Of a stretch of DNA of 64,000 bases, positions 1 through 8,426 are shown one piece after another. The notes under the pieces are model-generated. The model worked only from the letters and a program-made list of their open reading frames with translations, was not told the DNA's origin and ran no database searches. Origin of the DNA: Demetria terragena DSM 11295 (GTDB taxonomy: Bacteria > Actinomycetota > Actinomycetes > Actinomycetales > Dermatophilaceae); contig NZ_AQXW01000003.1 of NCBI RefSeq assembly GCF_000376825.1, positions 372,001 through 436,000 on the forward strand, read 5' to 3'. The first letter of the stretch is position 1. The number at the start of each line of letters is the position of its first letter. The position numbers and the translations under genes were made by a program.

Positions 1-354
1 CATTTCTAAGGTCTCGTTGACCGTCAATTCGGCTGGGAGGCCACCGGATTGGAGCATGATTCCCATGCGGGGGCGTACGGTCACGCGGTCCGCCACCGGG
101 TCCAGACCGAAGACACTGACTGAGCCGGAGGTCGGTGCGGCCAGTCCCTCGAGGACGTCCAACGAGGACGTCTTGCCTGCGCCGTTGGTGCCAAGCAGGC
201 CGTATACCTCGCCGGGCGCGATGCTCAGGTTGAGACCTCGGACCGCTTCATAGGCGGAGTCCCCACTGCCATAGGTGCGGCGCAGTTCATGCGCGGTGAT
301 GACGGCCTCGGGCGCGTCATGTGTCGTGGTATCCGTGGAGTGCATAGACACCAT
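1..354 (-). CDS. ABC transporter ATP-binding protein, N-terminal part (gene runs off the window)
   Basis: The gene reads leftward and is cut by the window edge, so only about 118 N-terminal residues are visible. A Walker A motif GTNGAGKTS follows the sequence GEVYGLLG, and the visible end (GIMLQSGGLPAELTVNETLE) is the Q-loop region of drug or multidrug export ATPases of the DrrA/CcmA type. The start is ambiguous: in-frame ATG codons lie at 354 and 345, neither with a strong ribosome-binding site. The membrane partner would lie outside the window. The transported substrate cannot be told from this fragment. Confidence 0.85.
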   Translation of the reverse strand, partial: MVSMHSTDTTTHDAPEAVITAHELRRTYGSGDSAYEAVRGLNLSIAPGEVYGLLGTNGAGKTSSLDVLEGLAAPTSGSVSVFGLDPVADRVTVRPRMGIMLQSGGLPAELTVNETLEM

Positions 355-442
355 TTTTGACGACCGGTAGGGCTGCCACTAGTGCCGCGAATCACCTGTA
401 TTCGCAAGGATTTCCTGGGTCATGCATGACAAATGTGTGCGG

Positions 443-1684
443 TCAGGGTCGTGACGAGAGCACTACGACGACTATGGCCAAGGCGGTCGCGACAAGACCA
501 CCTCCCACCGCGAGTGCACTGTAGGAGAACTGCTCGATGATGACGCCTGCCAACGCACCACCAGAAGCACCGCACAACCCCATCGTGAGGTCGGAAACGC
601 CCTGGCCAGAAGGACGCTCGTGAACTGAGAGCGCACTGGTGAGCATGGTGGACCCTGACACCAAGGTCGCGGACCAGCCGAGCCCAAGGAGAAAGAGCGC
701 CCCTGTGAGGCTGGCGGACATGCCTTCGGCGGTCGTGGCGGCCAACGTGCACGCGGTCAGGAGGAGCGCTGTGCCCCCGAGGGCAACCGTTGGGCCGCCC
801 AGCCGATCCACAAGCCAACCCGTGATGGGGGAGAAGGCGAACATCCCCAGGATGTGGACGCTGATGACCAAGCCGATGAGTTCGAGAGACGCGCCGCCGT
901 GGTTCATGTGTAGGGGAGTCATCACCATCACCGACACCATGACGGTGTGGCCGCCCGCCATGGTGAGCAGGCCGAGAAGCGCGCGCGGCTGGGTACGCAC
1001 GGATCTCATACCCGTACGAAGGGAGGTCGGTGACTTGGTCTGAGCCCCCTCGCCAGCTCGCGCCAGAATCAGCGGGTCGGGTCGTAGTCGCCAGGCGACC
1101 ACACCCGCGGCCAAGAGGAACCCGATCAACGAGAAGACGAAACTCCCGGTGAGCCGTGGCAAGTCGAGGGCGTCCGAGACGGATTCCGCAGGCCCAACCA
1201 GATTGGGGCCGGCCACCGACCCGAGGGTGGTGGCCCATACCACGATGCTGATGTCGCGCCCCCGTCTCTCGGGTCTGGCCAGGTCAGCGCCGACGTACCG
1301 GGCCTGATTGCTCGAGGTCGTGGCCGCGCCGAACAGCAGACTGCCCACCAGTAGCAGCGCAAAAGAGGAGATATGGGCCGCAGCGATGATGACGAGGGAC
1401 CCCACGGCTGCCAGGAGATAGCCGAGGATGAGTCCGGGGCGTCGACCGCGCCGAGCCATGAGGTGGGCGACGGGGATAGCGAAGAGGGCGCTGCCGAGAA
1501 CTTGTGCGGTCGACCCCAGTCCGCTGGCTTGCTCTGATCCTGAAATGCGCAGTGCGAGGAGTGCCATGACGGCGAGCCCACTGGCCACGCCAACGCCGCC
1601 CATGACCTGGGAGGCGACCAGTGTGGTGACCGTACGGCGTTGGATGCTCTCCCACTCGGTCGCCGTTGGAAGGGTCTTGGTCAC
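443..1684 (-). CDS. MFS transporter (12-TM drug-efflux-like)
   Basis: Predicted 413-aa integral membrane protein of the major facilitator superfamily. Alternating hydrophobic segments run through the whole length; the short loop MARRGRRPG after about the third segment matches the conserved MFS loop 2-3 motif, and GWLVDRLGG is its counterpart in the second half. The reading frame is open to 1882, but that extension overlaps the upstream gene and a hairpin and has no MFS character. I therefore chose GTG at 1684 (VTKTLPTATEWESIQ). Substrate unknown; exporter is a family-level guess. It follows the ThrE-like gene on the same strand, separated by the hairpin at 1721-1778. Confidence 0.85.
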   Translation of the reverse strand: MTKTLPTATEWESIQRRTVTTLVASQVMGGVGVASGLAVMALLALRISGSEQASGLGSTAQVLGSALFAIPVAHLMARRGRRPGLILGYLLAAVGSLVIIAAAHISSFALLLVGSLLFGAATTSSNQARYVGADLARPERRGRDISIVVWATTLGSVAGPNLVGPAESVSDALDLPRLTGSFVFSLIGFLLAAGVVAWRLRPDPLILARAGEGAQTKSPTSLRTGMRSVRTQPRALLGLLTMAGGHTVMVSVMVMTPLHMNHGGASLELIGLVISVHILGMFAFSPITGWLVDRLGGPTVALGGTALLLTACTLAATTAEGMSASLTGALFLLGLGWSATLVSGSTMLTSALSVHERPSGQGVSDLTMGLCGASGGALAGVIIEQFSYSALAVGGGLVATALAIVVVVLSSRP

Positions 1685-1720
1685 CGAGTCAGTATGGCCC
1701 TCTGGGTCCCCCCACCACCC

Positions 1721-1778
1721 TGAGTCGGCGTGTCCTGCTAGTTCGACGCGCCTTGCACTAGCGCGACACGCCGACTCA
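1721..1778 (-). terminator. Long stem-loop at the end of the ThrE-like gene
   Basis: The arms 1721-1734 and 1765-1778 are perfect 14-bp complements (TGAGTCGGCGTGTC and its reverse complement), and an inner 6-bp stem pairs 1737-1742 with 1757-1762. The outer arm contains the stop codon of the ThrE-like gene (1776-1778). No T-tract follows on the minus strand, so this is a terminator or mRNA-end stabiliser by position and structure only. Confidence 0.6.
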
Positions 1779-3050
1779 ACGCGCTTGGCGACGGCGAGGG
1801 AGGCGCTGGAGCACCCGGCGAAGGCCCGTACGCCGAGCGACCCGGCGCAGGGACCGCGCCACGCTGGCGCCGACGATGACACCCAGGGCGATCGCGACCA
1901 TCATCCCGGCCGCGAGGAGCAAGGCGTCGGCCGCCGCGCGCGGGTTCGTTTCGTACTGCGTCAGGGACAACAGGCTGAGTGAGCCGGGGACCAGGAGCCA
2001 GAAGCTGGGCAGGAAGACGACAACCCGCGACAGGTGTGGCCGCAAGAACTCCACCACGCTGGATCCCAAACTGGCCGCGACGCCGCCGAGGAAGGCGCCC
2101 GCCCACGCAGACCCAAGCGGCCCCTGGCCGAAGGCTTGGGTCGCCGCGGTCAGAGCTATTACGCAGAGCACCCACGGAACGCTGGGCAGGGGGACGGACT
2201 CCATCAGAGCAATACCGAGGGTCACCGCAAGAACGCCCAGAGGGAGGGCCCACCACCCGAACTGATCGGCTCGCGCCGTCGTGAGTTGCGACATCGGGGG
2301 TTGTAAAGCCAGGACCGCACCAGCAACACCGACGGCGAACAACAACAGTTGGGTGGTGCCGAATGCCAGTCGTGCCGAACCGGCCACCATGGCGCCTGCG
2401 GCGAGTTCGGACAGCCCAGTGACCATGAGTGCGCCGGGCAACAGCACCGCCAACGGTGGTAGCAGGGCGCGTAACGGCCCGTCTACCCACCCGAGATCGG
2501 CTGCGGCGAAGGCCAGGAGTGCGACGGGCAAGGCTGCGATCAGGGGCAGCAGGGTGCTGATAGTTCGCGATTTTCCTGCCAGCACGATCAGCGAGGTGAC
2601 GAGTGGGCTGACCACCAGCGCGAAGACCACCGAGGTGAGGGCAGGATGCAGGACCAGAGCGAGGCCAGCCGACACCAGAAATCCGCCGGCATAAATGCCG
2701 ACCAAGGAGTAGCGATGAGGGCGGCGGCGCAGTGTCCGCAGGCGCTGCAGCGCATCTTCCGGAGCGAGTCGACGGCTGAGCAGACCGACCTCGATCTCCG
2801 TCACCTCGGCAAGCTGATCCAGGCGCAGGCCCCCTTCAACCGCCTCGAAGGTCGCGGGCTCACCGGGACCGAGACGTAGCCGAACGCTCGTGGGCGCAGC
2901 GTCCACCTGAGCGTCGGGATATCCGATGCGACCGGCCACGGTGCGCAGATCGTCCTCGACCTCGTGCGCGGGCATACCCCCAGCAGCGAGTCCAGTCGCG
3001 AGATAAATCAGCAGCAGACGCGCGGTGTCCTCGCTGCAGGAGCGGGTCAT
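1776..3050 (-). CDS. Threonine/serine exporter family protein (ThrE-like)
   Basis: Predicted 424-aa membrane protein with both parts of the ThrE family: a soluble N-terminal DUF1212-type region (about residues 1-120, with AAGGMPAHEVEDDL and RLRLGPGEP) and around ten hydrophobic segments after it, including GIALMESVPLPSVPWVLCVI. The known family exports threonine and serine from actinobacteria such as Corynebacterium. ATG 3050 gives MTRSCSEDTARLL; a GTG at 3071 is an alternative. It is divergent from the acyl-CoA synthetase gene, with only about 60 bp between starts, so the two promoters are close or overlapping. Substrate assignment is by family only. Confidence 0.8.
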   Translation of the reverse strand: MTRSCSEDTARLLLIYLATGLAAGGMPAHEVEDDLRTVAGRIGYPDAQVDAAPTSVRLRLGPGEPATFEAVEGGLRLDQLAEVTEIEVGLLSRRLAPEDALQRLRTLRRRPHRYSLVGIYAGGFLVSAGLALVLHPALTSVVFALVVSPLVTSLIVLAGKSRTISTLLPLIAALPVALLAFAAADLGWVDGPLRALLPPLAVLLPGALMVTGLSELAAGAMVAGSARLAFGTTQLLLFAVGVAGAVLALQPPMSQLTTARADQFGWWALPLGVLAVTLGIALMESVPLPSVPWVLCVIALTAATQAFGQGPLGSAWAGAFLGGVAASLGSSVVEFLRPHLSRVVVFLPSFWLLVPGSLSLLSLTQYETNPRAAADALLLAAGMMVAIALGVIVGASVARSLRRVARRTGLRRVLQRLPRRRQAR

Positions 3051-3111
3051 CGCCGTCGAACCGTCAGTCACGTACCAAGTATGGCGACTTACTCGTCGCA
3101 GACACGGCAGG

Positions 3112-5013
3112 ATGGCGAGGGTGACGTACGACGAGATATATCGGCAGAGCATGACCGACCCGGAGTCCTTCTGGTTGGAGGCAGCACGGGAGGTGTCCTG
3201 GATCAACCCGCCACAACGCGCGCTTGATGCCAGCAAACCGCCGTTCTACCGATGGTTTCCCGACGCCCAGCTCAACGTGTGCTTCAACGCCCTTGACCGG
3301 CACGTGATTCACGGCCGGGCTGACCAGGCGGCGCTTATCTATGAGAGCCCGGTCACCGGGAGCAGCAAGGTCATCACGTATGCCGAACTGCTCGACCAGG
3401 TCGCGCGGGCTGCGGGACTGCTGCAGGCGCTTGGGGTGACCAAAGGCGATCGGGTCGTGATCTATCTACCGATGATTCCGGAGGCGGTGGTTGCCATGTT
3501 GGCGTGCGCGCGTATCGGCGCCGTGCATGCCGTGGTTTTCGGCGGATTCGCCCCGGGAGAGCTCGCCGCACGGATCGACGACGCGCAGCCCAAGGTGGTG
3601 ATTTCGGCTTCGTGCGGGGTGGAACGGACCCGAGTGGTGCCATACAAGCCACTGCTGGATGAGGCCATTGACCGGGCCGAGCACCCGCCGCAGCACTGTG
3701 TCATTGTGCAGCGGGACCAGCTTCGTGCCGAACTCGGGGAGCGGGATCTCGACTGGGCGGTGGCGACCAAACCCGGCACGGTGCCACCTGCCGCGATCGT
3801 GCCTGTCGCGGCGACGGACCCGCTCTATGTGCTGCACACGTCGGGCACGACCGGAAGGCCCAAAGGCGTTGTACGCGACTCTGGCGGCTACTCGGTTGCG
3901 CTCCGGTGGTCTATGACCAACATTTTTGGGGTGAAGCCAGGGGAGACGTGGTTCACCGCCAGTGACGTCGGATGGGTCGTCGGTCACTCCTACATCGTCT
4001 ATGCGCCGCTGCTCACCGGGTGCACGACAGTGCTCTTCGAGGGCAAGCCGGTCGGGACACCCGATGCAGGGGAATTGTGGCGAGTGGTGGCCGAACACGA
4101 TGTGGTGGCGATGTTTACCGCGCCGACTGCGGTGCGCGCGGTGAAGAAGGAGGACCCGGATGGCGAACTGCTCGCGCTCCATGATGTCTCCTCACTCCGG
4201 ACCCTCTTCCTTGCTGGCGAACGGCTCGATCCGGACACCTGGGAATGGGCCACCGAGCGGCTTGGCATCGACGTGGTCGACAATTGGTGGCAGACCGAGA
4301 CCGGGTGGCCGATTGCCGCGAATCCGATTGGTATTGAACGGTTCCCGATCCGTCCAGGTTCAGCGACTCGACCGTCACCCGGCTACGACGTACAGGTTCT
4401 TAACGAGCAGGGATCGCCGGTCGAGAGAGGTGTTGAGGGTGCGGTATGTCTGCGCCTGCCAATGCCGCCTGGGACGCTTCCCACATTGTGGGGCGACGAC
4501 GACCGGTATGTCTCCTCCTACCTCTCGGCCTACGACGGCTACTACTCCACCGGCGATGGTGGCTACCTGGATGAGGACGGTTACCTCTGGATCATGGGGC
4601 GGACCGATGACGTGCTCAACGTCGCCGGGCATCGACTGTCCACCGGATCGTTGGAGGCCGCGCTCGCGGGGCACCCGCAGGTCGCCGAATGTGCGGTGAT
4701 TGGCGTACGGGACGAACTCAAGGGTCAGGTGCCGCGCGCGATGGTCGTGCTCAAAGGAAGTGTCGAGTTGGATGATGCGGCGATAGAGCAGTTGCGGGCC
4801 GAGTTGGTCCAGCGGGTACGCGACGAAGTCGGTGCGGTGGCGGCGCTAAAGCAGGTCGACGTCGTGACCGCCCTGCCGAAGACCCGTTCGGGCAAGATCC
4901 TGCGCAAGACCATGCGACAGATCGCCGACGGCGACGAGGCATCCGTCCCCGGCACCATCGAAGACGTGACCGTTCTTGACGGGTTGCGGGCCATCCTCAC
5001 GCCGAGCGAGTAG
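3112..5013 (+). CDS. prpE: Propionate/acetate-CoA ligase (PrpE-like AMP-forming acyl-CoA synthetase)
   Basis: Predicted 633-aa member of the ANL superfamily that would activate a short-chain acid (propionate or acetate) to its CoA ester through an acyl-AMP. Visible motifs are the P-loop-like LHTSGTTGRPKGVVRDSGG, the adenylate-binding NWWQTETGWPI, the hinge region STGDGGYLDEDGY, and the C-terminal PKTRSGKILRK, whose Lys is the usual acetylation-controlled catalytic residue. GVVRD and NWWQTETGWPI favour PrpE over Acs. ATG 3112 gives the family-typical MARVTYDEIYRQSMTDPESF; a GTG at 3121 is possible. It stands alone on its strand. Propionate versus acetate preference needs assay. Confidence 0.88.
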   Translation: MARVTYDEIYRQSMTDPESFWLEAAREVSWINPPQRALDASKPPFYRWFPDAQLNVCFNALDRHVIHGRADQAALIYESPVTGSSKVITYAELLDQVARAAGLLQALGVTKGDRVVIYLPMIPEAVVAMLACARIGAVHAVVFGGFAPGELAARIDDAQPKVVISASCGVERTRVVPYKPLLDEAIDRAEHPPQHCVIVQRDQLRAELGERDLDWAVATKPGTVPPAAIVPVAATDPLYVLHTSGTTGRPKGVVRDSGGYSVALRWSMTNIFGVKPGETWFTASDVGWVVGHSYIVYAPLLTGCTTVLFEGKPVGTPDAGELWRVVAEHDVVAMFTAPTAVRAVKKEDPDGELLALHDVSSLRTLFLAGERLDPDTWEWATERLGIDVVDNWWQTETGWPIAANPIGIERFPIRPGSATRPSPGYDVQVLNEQGSPVERGVEGAVCLRLPMPPGTLPTLWGDDDRYVSSYLSAYDGYYSTGDGGYLDEDGYLWIMGRTDDVLNVAGHRLSTGSLEAALAGHPQVAECAVIGVRDELKGQVPRAMVVLKGSVELDDAAIEQLRAELVQRVRDEVGAVAALKQVDVVTALPKTRSGKILRKTMRQIADGDEASVPGTIEDVTVLDGLRAILTPSE

Positions 5014-5040
5014 GACCTGCGCGGGTCGATCCGAAACCTA

Positions 5041-5106
5041 CTCCGCTCGAGCAGGAACCTACGCCGGTCGAGCAGGCGAGCCCCCAGGGCGAGCCGTGTC
5101 GAGACC
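5041..5106. repeat. Single copy of the dispersed GGTCGAG/CTCGACC repeat
   Basis: A 46-bp copy at 5061-5106 starts with CGCCGGTCGAGCAGGCGAGC and ends with GCCGTGTCGAGACC, the same ends as the repeats in the 43.5-43.8 kb block; a degraded partial copy precedes it at 5041-5060. The copy contains the stop codon and last 15 codons of the ATP-grasp gene on the minus strand. Confidence 0.85.
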
Positions 5107-6504
5107 AGCAACGTCAGGCGCCGCCTGGAGAACGCCGAATCCGGTGTCCCACAGCCGATCTGCAAGGTCAAAGGCAGCAACCGCCAAGGGAGCCAGTCGA
5201 GTCCCGGGGGTGACCTCAGTTGGCGTGAAGCGCACCAAGTCGCCGTGCGCCCCGGGGCCACGTTCCAACGTGCCGACTGGGTCGGTGGCATCGTTGGCAA
5301 CCTGGAGGTGGTGCTGGTCGCCGGCGACCAGGACGGACTCAGTGTCGAGCGAACTCGTCGTGGAAGACATGGCGTACGCGGCGCCGGAGCGCTGCGCGTC
5401 TGCAGCAGGCACGAGCAGCGTCTCGACCTCGGCAGCGGTGACGCCCAGATCGTGACCGTCGACCAGCAACATGTGCAGCCAGTGCATTGGAAGGTCCGGG
5501 ACACCCCGAGCAATACGACTCAATCCACCGGTGAACCGTGGATTCAGCTCAGTTGGTCGAAAGCCATCCTTGGTGAGAATGCCGTCAATACCGAACCCGC
5601 CTCTGTACGCATGCTTTTGCCTCAGGTGGCGGCCCACTCGCCGAGCAACCTCACGCATCTCGTCTCGATCGGCCGGTGCCGGATCCCAGCCGGTGCTGAT
5701 CCCGCCGTAAACGAATTTGCTCGCGTCCGGACGGCGCAGAACCAGGAGCTCCACCGGCCGAAGGACGGCGATCCCGTCGGGCAGCACGATGCCGTGGATC
5801 GAGCAAGGGACTCCTTCAAGAAAGGGCATGATGCGGGCCTGGTGACTGACCGGCAGCAAGGCGTCGTATGCGGCCCGCGCCTGGGCCTGTGTGCGGACTT
5901 GGAAGACCAGGTCCGCGCCGCCGTTCATGCCAGCGCTTGCATCCGCGGACCACACCGTTCCATGACCGCTGTCGAGTCGAGCAGCGAGACCCTGCAACGG
6001 TTCCCATGCGCACTGAACGACACCTTCCGGTGCGCTGGCGATCTCGCATTCTGTCCAGAGTGCCCGGCTGAGGGTTTTGTCCTCCAACTGCTCGAATGCC
6101 ATGGGCCGCCCCCCGATGGTGCTGCGCTCCAGAAAGCGCCCAGCTCGTCCAGCGAAGCCGCTAATGACCACGACCGCGCGGCGGTCGGGATCGAAGGACT
6201 CGACGGCCGCGCGCACCACCGCCGGTGGGTCGTTGACCAGACGAGCGGCCATGGCGATCTCGTCGGCGACTGACTCCATTGTGCCAAGGTCAACCTCGGT
6301 GCACGTCACCCCGGCGCCTGTGGGCGGCGTACCGGTTCCGCGCGTCAGACCGATCACCAAGACGTCGTCGCACCCGTATCGTCTCACCGCGTCGGCCATA
6401 GGAACCGCACCGACAAGAGCGGTGCACAGGATGACGACCCGCTTGCCGCAGACCAGGTCTCGGGCCGCCTCCTCGACGGCCGCGATCACGGTGGGTGTAC
6501 TCAC
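5059..6504 (-). CDS. ATP-grasp domain protein of unknown substrate
   Basis: Predicted 481-aa protein. An N-terminal Rossmann-like region (about residues 1-120, VVILCTALVGAVPMADAV) precedes an ATP-grasp fold whose Mg/ATP-binding motif is TELNPRFTGGLSR; GGISTGWDPAP and GGFGIDGIL fit the same fold. ATP-grasp enzymes join a carboxylate to an amine or thiol, but nothing identifies the substrate here. GTG 6504 has an AGGG about 8 nt upstream; an in-frame GTG at 6534 would overlap the previous gene by 22 nt. The last 15 residues (GLDTARPGGSPARPA) are encoded by a dispersed repeat, so the original C-terminus has been replaced or extended. It is probably co-transcribed with the upstream reductase. Confidence 0.75.
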   Translation of the reverse strand: MSTPTVIAAVEEAARDLVCGKRVVILCTALVGAVPMADAVRRYGCDDVLVIGLTRGTGTPPTGAGVTCTEVDLGTMESVADEIAMAARLVNDPPAVVRAAVESFDPDRRAVVVISGFAGRAGRFLERSTIGGRPMAFEQLEDKTLSRALWTECEIASAPEGVVQCAWEPLQGLAARLDSGHGTVWSADASAGMNGGADLVFQVRTQAQARAAYDALLPVSHQARIMPFLEGVPCSIHGIVLPDGIAVLRPVELLVLRRPDASKFVYGGISTGWDPAPADRDEMREVARRVGRHLRQKHAYRGGFGIDGILTKDGFRPTELNPRFTGGLSRIARGVPDLPMHWLHMLLVDGHDLGVTAAEVETLLVPAADAQRSGAAYAMSSTTSSLDTESVLVAGDQHHLQVANDATDPVGTLERGPGAHGDLVRFTPTEVTPGTRLAPLAVAAFDLADRLWDTGFGVLQAAPDVAGLDTARPGGSPARPA

Positions 6505-6512
6505 AGCGGGCC

Positions 6513-7742
6513 CTAAAGGCGAGACGCTTCGCACGTGAAGCCGTGCGCGCGCAGACGCTCGATGAGCACCCCACCCAGAGCTGTCGCGGGAGTCAGAACG
6601 CCGCCAGTCATGCCCGCTGGAAGAGGGCAGCGGTCGCGCTCCAACGCCAGTGCGAGAGCGCTCTCGCCAAGCATGATGCTGGTTGCGGCATAACCCGGAT
6701 CCCCTTGTGCCGCAATGGTGCTGCGGTAGCGGGAGTCGTCGGCAGCCGTCGTGTAACAGTCCATCCGGAAGAAGCCGCGGTCGCGCTTGCGACCACTTGG
6801 TCCCTCGCCGGGTGCCGGTACGACTTTGTCGACCAGTGAGCTGAGGAACGGCAAACTCATAGCAGCGACGCCCGCGCCGAGACCGGCGGCAATGGCGTAT
6901 GCGGTGGCACTGCCGACCGCGCCATCGCCGGTACGCATCACTTCGCGGTAGCGAAACTGCCGTCCATAGCGGTGCCCGGCTAGCGCATTACTTCGGCGCA
7001 CGACGCGCGTGTTGTAGGTCGCCATGATGAACGGAGCGACCCAGGAGCGCGTCTCGTCCGAATAGCGCACTGCCGCGCTGTCCTTCCACTCGCCTTGAGG
7101 CTCGGCGTTGCGGTCAGGGCTCAGCGCGAACTTGTCGAGAACGACCCGACGCAGTGAGGGATCTCGGGTGATCTCCTCGACCTGGTGACGGGCCGAGGCG
7201 ACGGTGCCCCCGGAAAATCCGCCCTTGAGGGTGGCATAGGTGGTGGTTTCGGTCAGGGGACCTGCGCCATCCGCTTCAGCTTGCTCGGCGGCCATCAGCA
7301 CGGCGAGGTCGGAAGGAATGGAGTCATACCCACACGAGTGGACGATGCGGGCGCCGGTCTGTTCAGCGCGCTGCTGCGCCTGGTCAATTGAGCGTCGGAC
7401 GAAGAGCACCTCACCGGTGAGGTCGACGTAGTCGGTGCCGGTATCGGCGCAGGCAGTGACCAGGGGAAGCCCGTAGGTGGCGTACGGCCCCACCGTCGAG
7501 ATCACCACCTGTGTCTGCTCGCACATTGCGCGTAGCGAGGCTGGGTCGGACGCGTCGGCCGTGATGACCGGCCACTCGGCTGCCCTTACGCCGAGCCGGG
7601 CGCGGGCCTGCTCCACCTTGGCGGCGGAGCGCCCGGCCAGGCCGATGCGTACGCCGTCAGGAGCATGCTTCACCAAATGCTCGGCAGTGAGGCGCCCGAC
7701 GAATCCGGTGACTCCAAAGAGGACGAGGTCGAGTTCGCTCAT
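6513..7742 (-). CDS. Saccharopine dehydrogenase-like / trans-acting enoyl reductase family protein
   Basis: Predicted 409-aa NAD(P)-dependent reductase. The N-terminus MSELDLVLFGVTGFVGRLTA carries the dinucleotide-binding pattern GxTGxxG, followed by GLAGRSAAKVEQARARLG; the middle has TVGPYATYGLPLVTACADTG and YVDLTGE. This is the mycobacterial trans-acting enoyl reductase/saccharopine dehydrogenase-like family, some members of which act in lipid biosynthesis. ATG 7742 is the natural start; the frame stays open upstream only because it crosses repeats. It ends at 6513, 8 nt before the chosen start of the ATP-grasp gene, so the two are likely one operon. Substrate unknown. Confidence 0.8.
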   Translation of the reverse strand: MSELDLVLFGVTGFVGRLTAEHLVKHAPDGVRIGLAGRSAAKVEQARARLGVRAAEWPVITADASDPASLRAMCEQTQVVISTVGPYATYGLPLVTACADTGTDYVDLTGEVLFVRRSIDQAQQRAEQTGARIVHSCGYDSIPSDLAVLMAAEQAEADGAGPLTETTTYATLKGGFSGGTVASARHQVEEITRDPSLRRVVLDKFALSPDRNAEPQGEWKDSAAVRYSDETRSWVAPFIMATYNTRVVRRSNALAGHRYGRQFRYREVMRTGDGAVGSATAYAIAAGLGAGVAAMSLPFLSSLVDKVVPAPGEGPSGRKRDRGFFRMDCYTTAADDSRYRSTIAAQGDPGYAATSIMLGESALALALERDRCPLPAGMTGGVLTPATALGGVLIERLRAHGFTCEASRL

Positions 7743-7839
7743 GCTGGCCAGTCTGCTTCCTCGGCGGTCATTCCCGCAGCCTAGTTCTAGTCCGCGGATG
7801 CCGACCACCGCCCAGCGTGACCATGGTTTGTCGCCGATC

Positions 7840-8422
7840 GGGCCGGTTGAGTAGTCCCCTCCCACGTCGGTCGAGTAGCCCCATCTCACGTCGGTCGAGT
7901 AGCCCCATCTCACGTCGGTCGAGTAGCCCCATCTCACGTCGGCCGAGTAGCCCCATCTCACGTCGGTCGAGCCGGTCGAGGCGTGAGCCGAGGCCGTGTC
8001 GAGACCCGTGGTGGGGTGGTCTCGATACGGCGGGTCACTGCGTTCCCGCCTACTCGACCGGCGTTGGCTCTGCTGGTCTCGACGTGGCGGGGGTCTCGAC
8101 AAGCTCGACCGGCGTTGAGGTGGCTTAACGCCGGTCGAGGCGTTAGCCGAGACCGTGTCGAGACCCGTGGTGGGTGGTCTCGATACGGCGGGTCACTGCG
8201 TTCCCGCCTACTCGACCGGCGTTGAGGTGGCTTAACGCCGGTCGAGGCGTGAGCGGAGGCCGTGTCGAGACCCGTGGTGGGTGGTCTCGATATGGCGGGT
8301 CACTGCTTTCCCGCCTACTCGACCGGCGTGAGTTCTGCTGGTCTCGATGTGGCAGGGGTCTCGACAAGCTCGACCGGCGTTGGGTTTGACCGGCGTGAGA
8401 CTCGACCGACGTGGGCGTTTGT
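7840..8422. repeat. Repeat block A (GGTCGAG/CTCGACC family), about 580 bp
   Basis: This gene-free stretch is built almost wholly from one repeat family. A tandem array comes first, then longer units that join GGTCTCGATACGG, a GGCGGG...CCCGCC hairpin (GGCGGGTCACTGCGTTCCCG is typical) and CTCGACCGGCGTT, alternating with GGCGTGAGCCGAGGCCGTGT and GTCTCGACAAGCTCGACC segments. Units occur in both orientations, as in palindromic intergenic mosaics. Open frames crossing it encode only repeated peptides and are not genes. Confidence 0.9.
7864..7959. repeat. Four tandem 24-bp repeats
   Basis: Four direct copies (7864-7887, 7888-7911, 7912-7935, 7936-7959) of a unit that begins ACGTCGGTCGAGTAG and ends CCCCATCTC. 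The fourth differs by one base (GGCCGAG for GGTCGAG). A diverged copy precedes and a truncated one follows. There are no unique spacers. Confidence 0.9.
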
Positions 8423-8426
8423 GTGC

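Noticed and set aside
7864-7959. Direct 24-bp repeats that could be taken for a CRISPR array
   Set aside because: The units are back to back with no unique spacers, belong to a dispersed intergenic repeat family, and no cas genes are present.
7743-8422. Open reading frames on both strands through repeat block A, including an N-terminal extension of the saccharopine-dehydrogenase-like gene with DVRWGYST repeats
   Set aside because: The peptide repeats come from the 24-bp DNA repeats. The conserved protein starts at 7742 and the frames carry no domain or ribosome-binding site.
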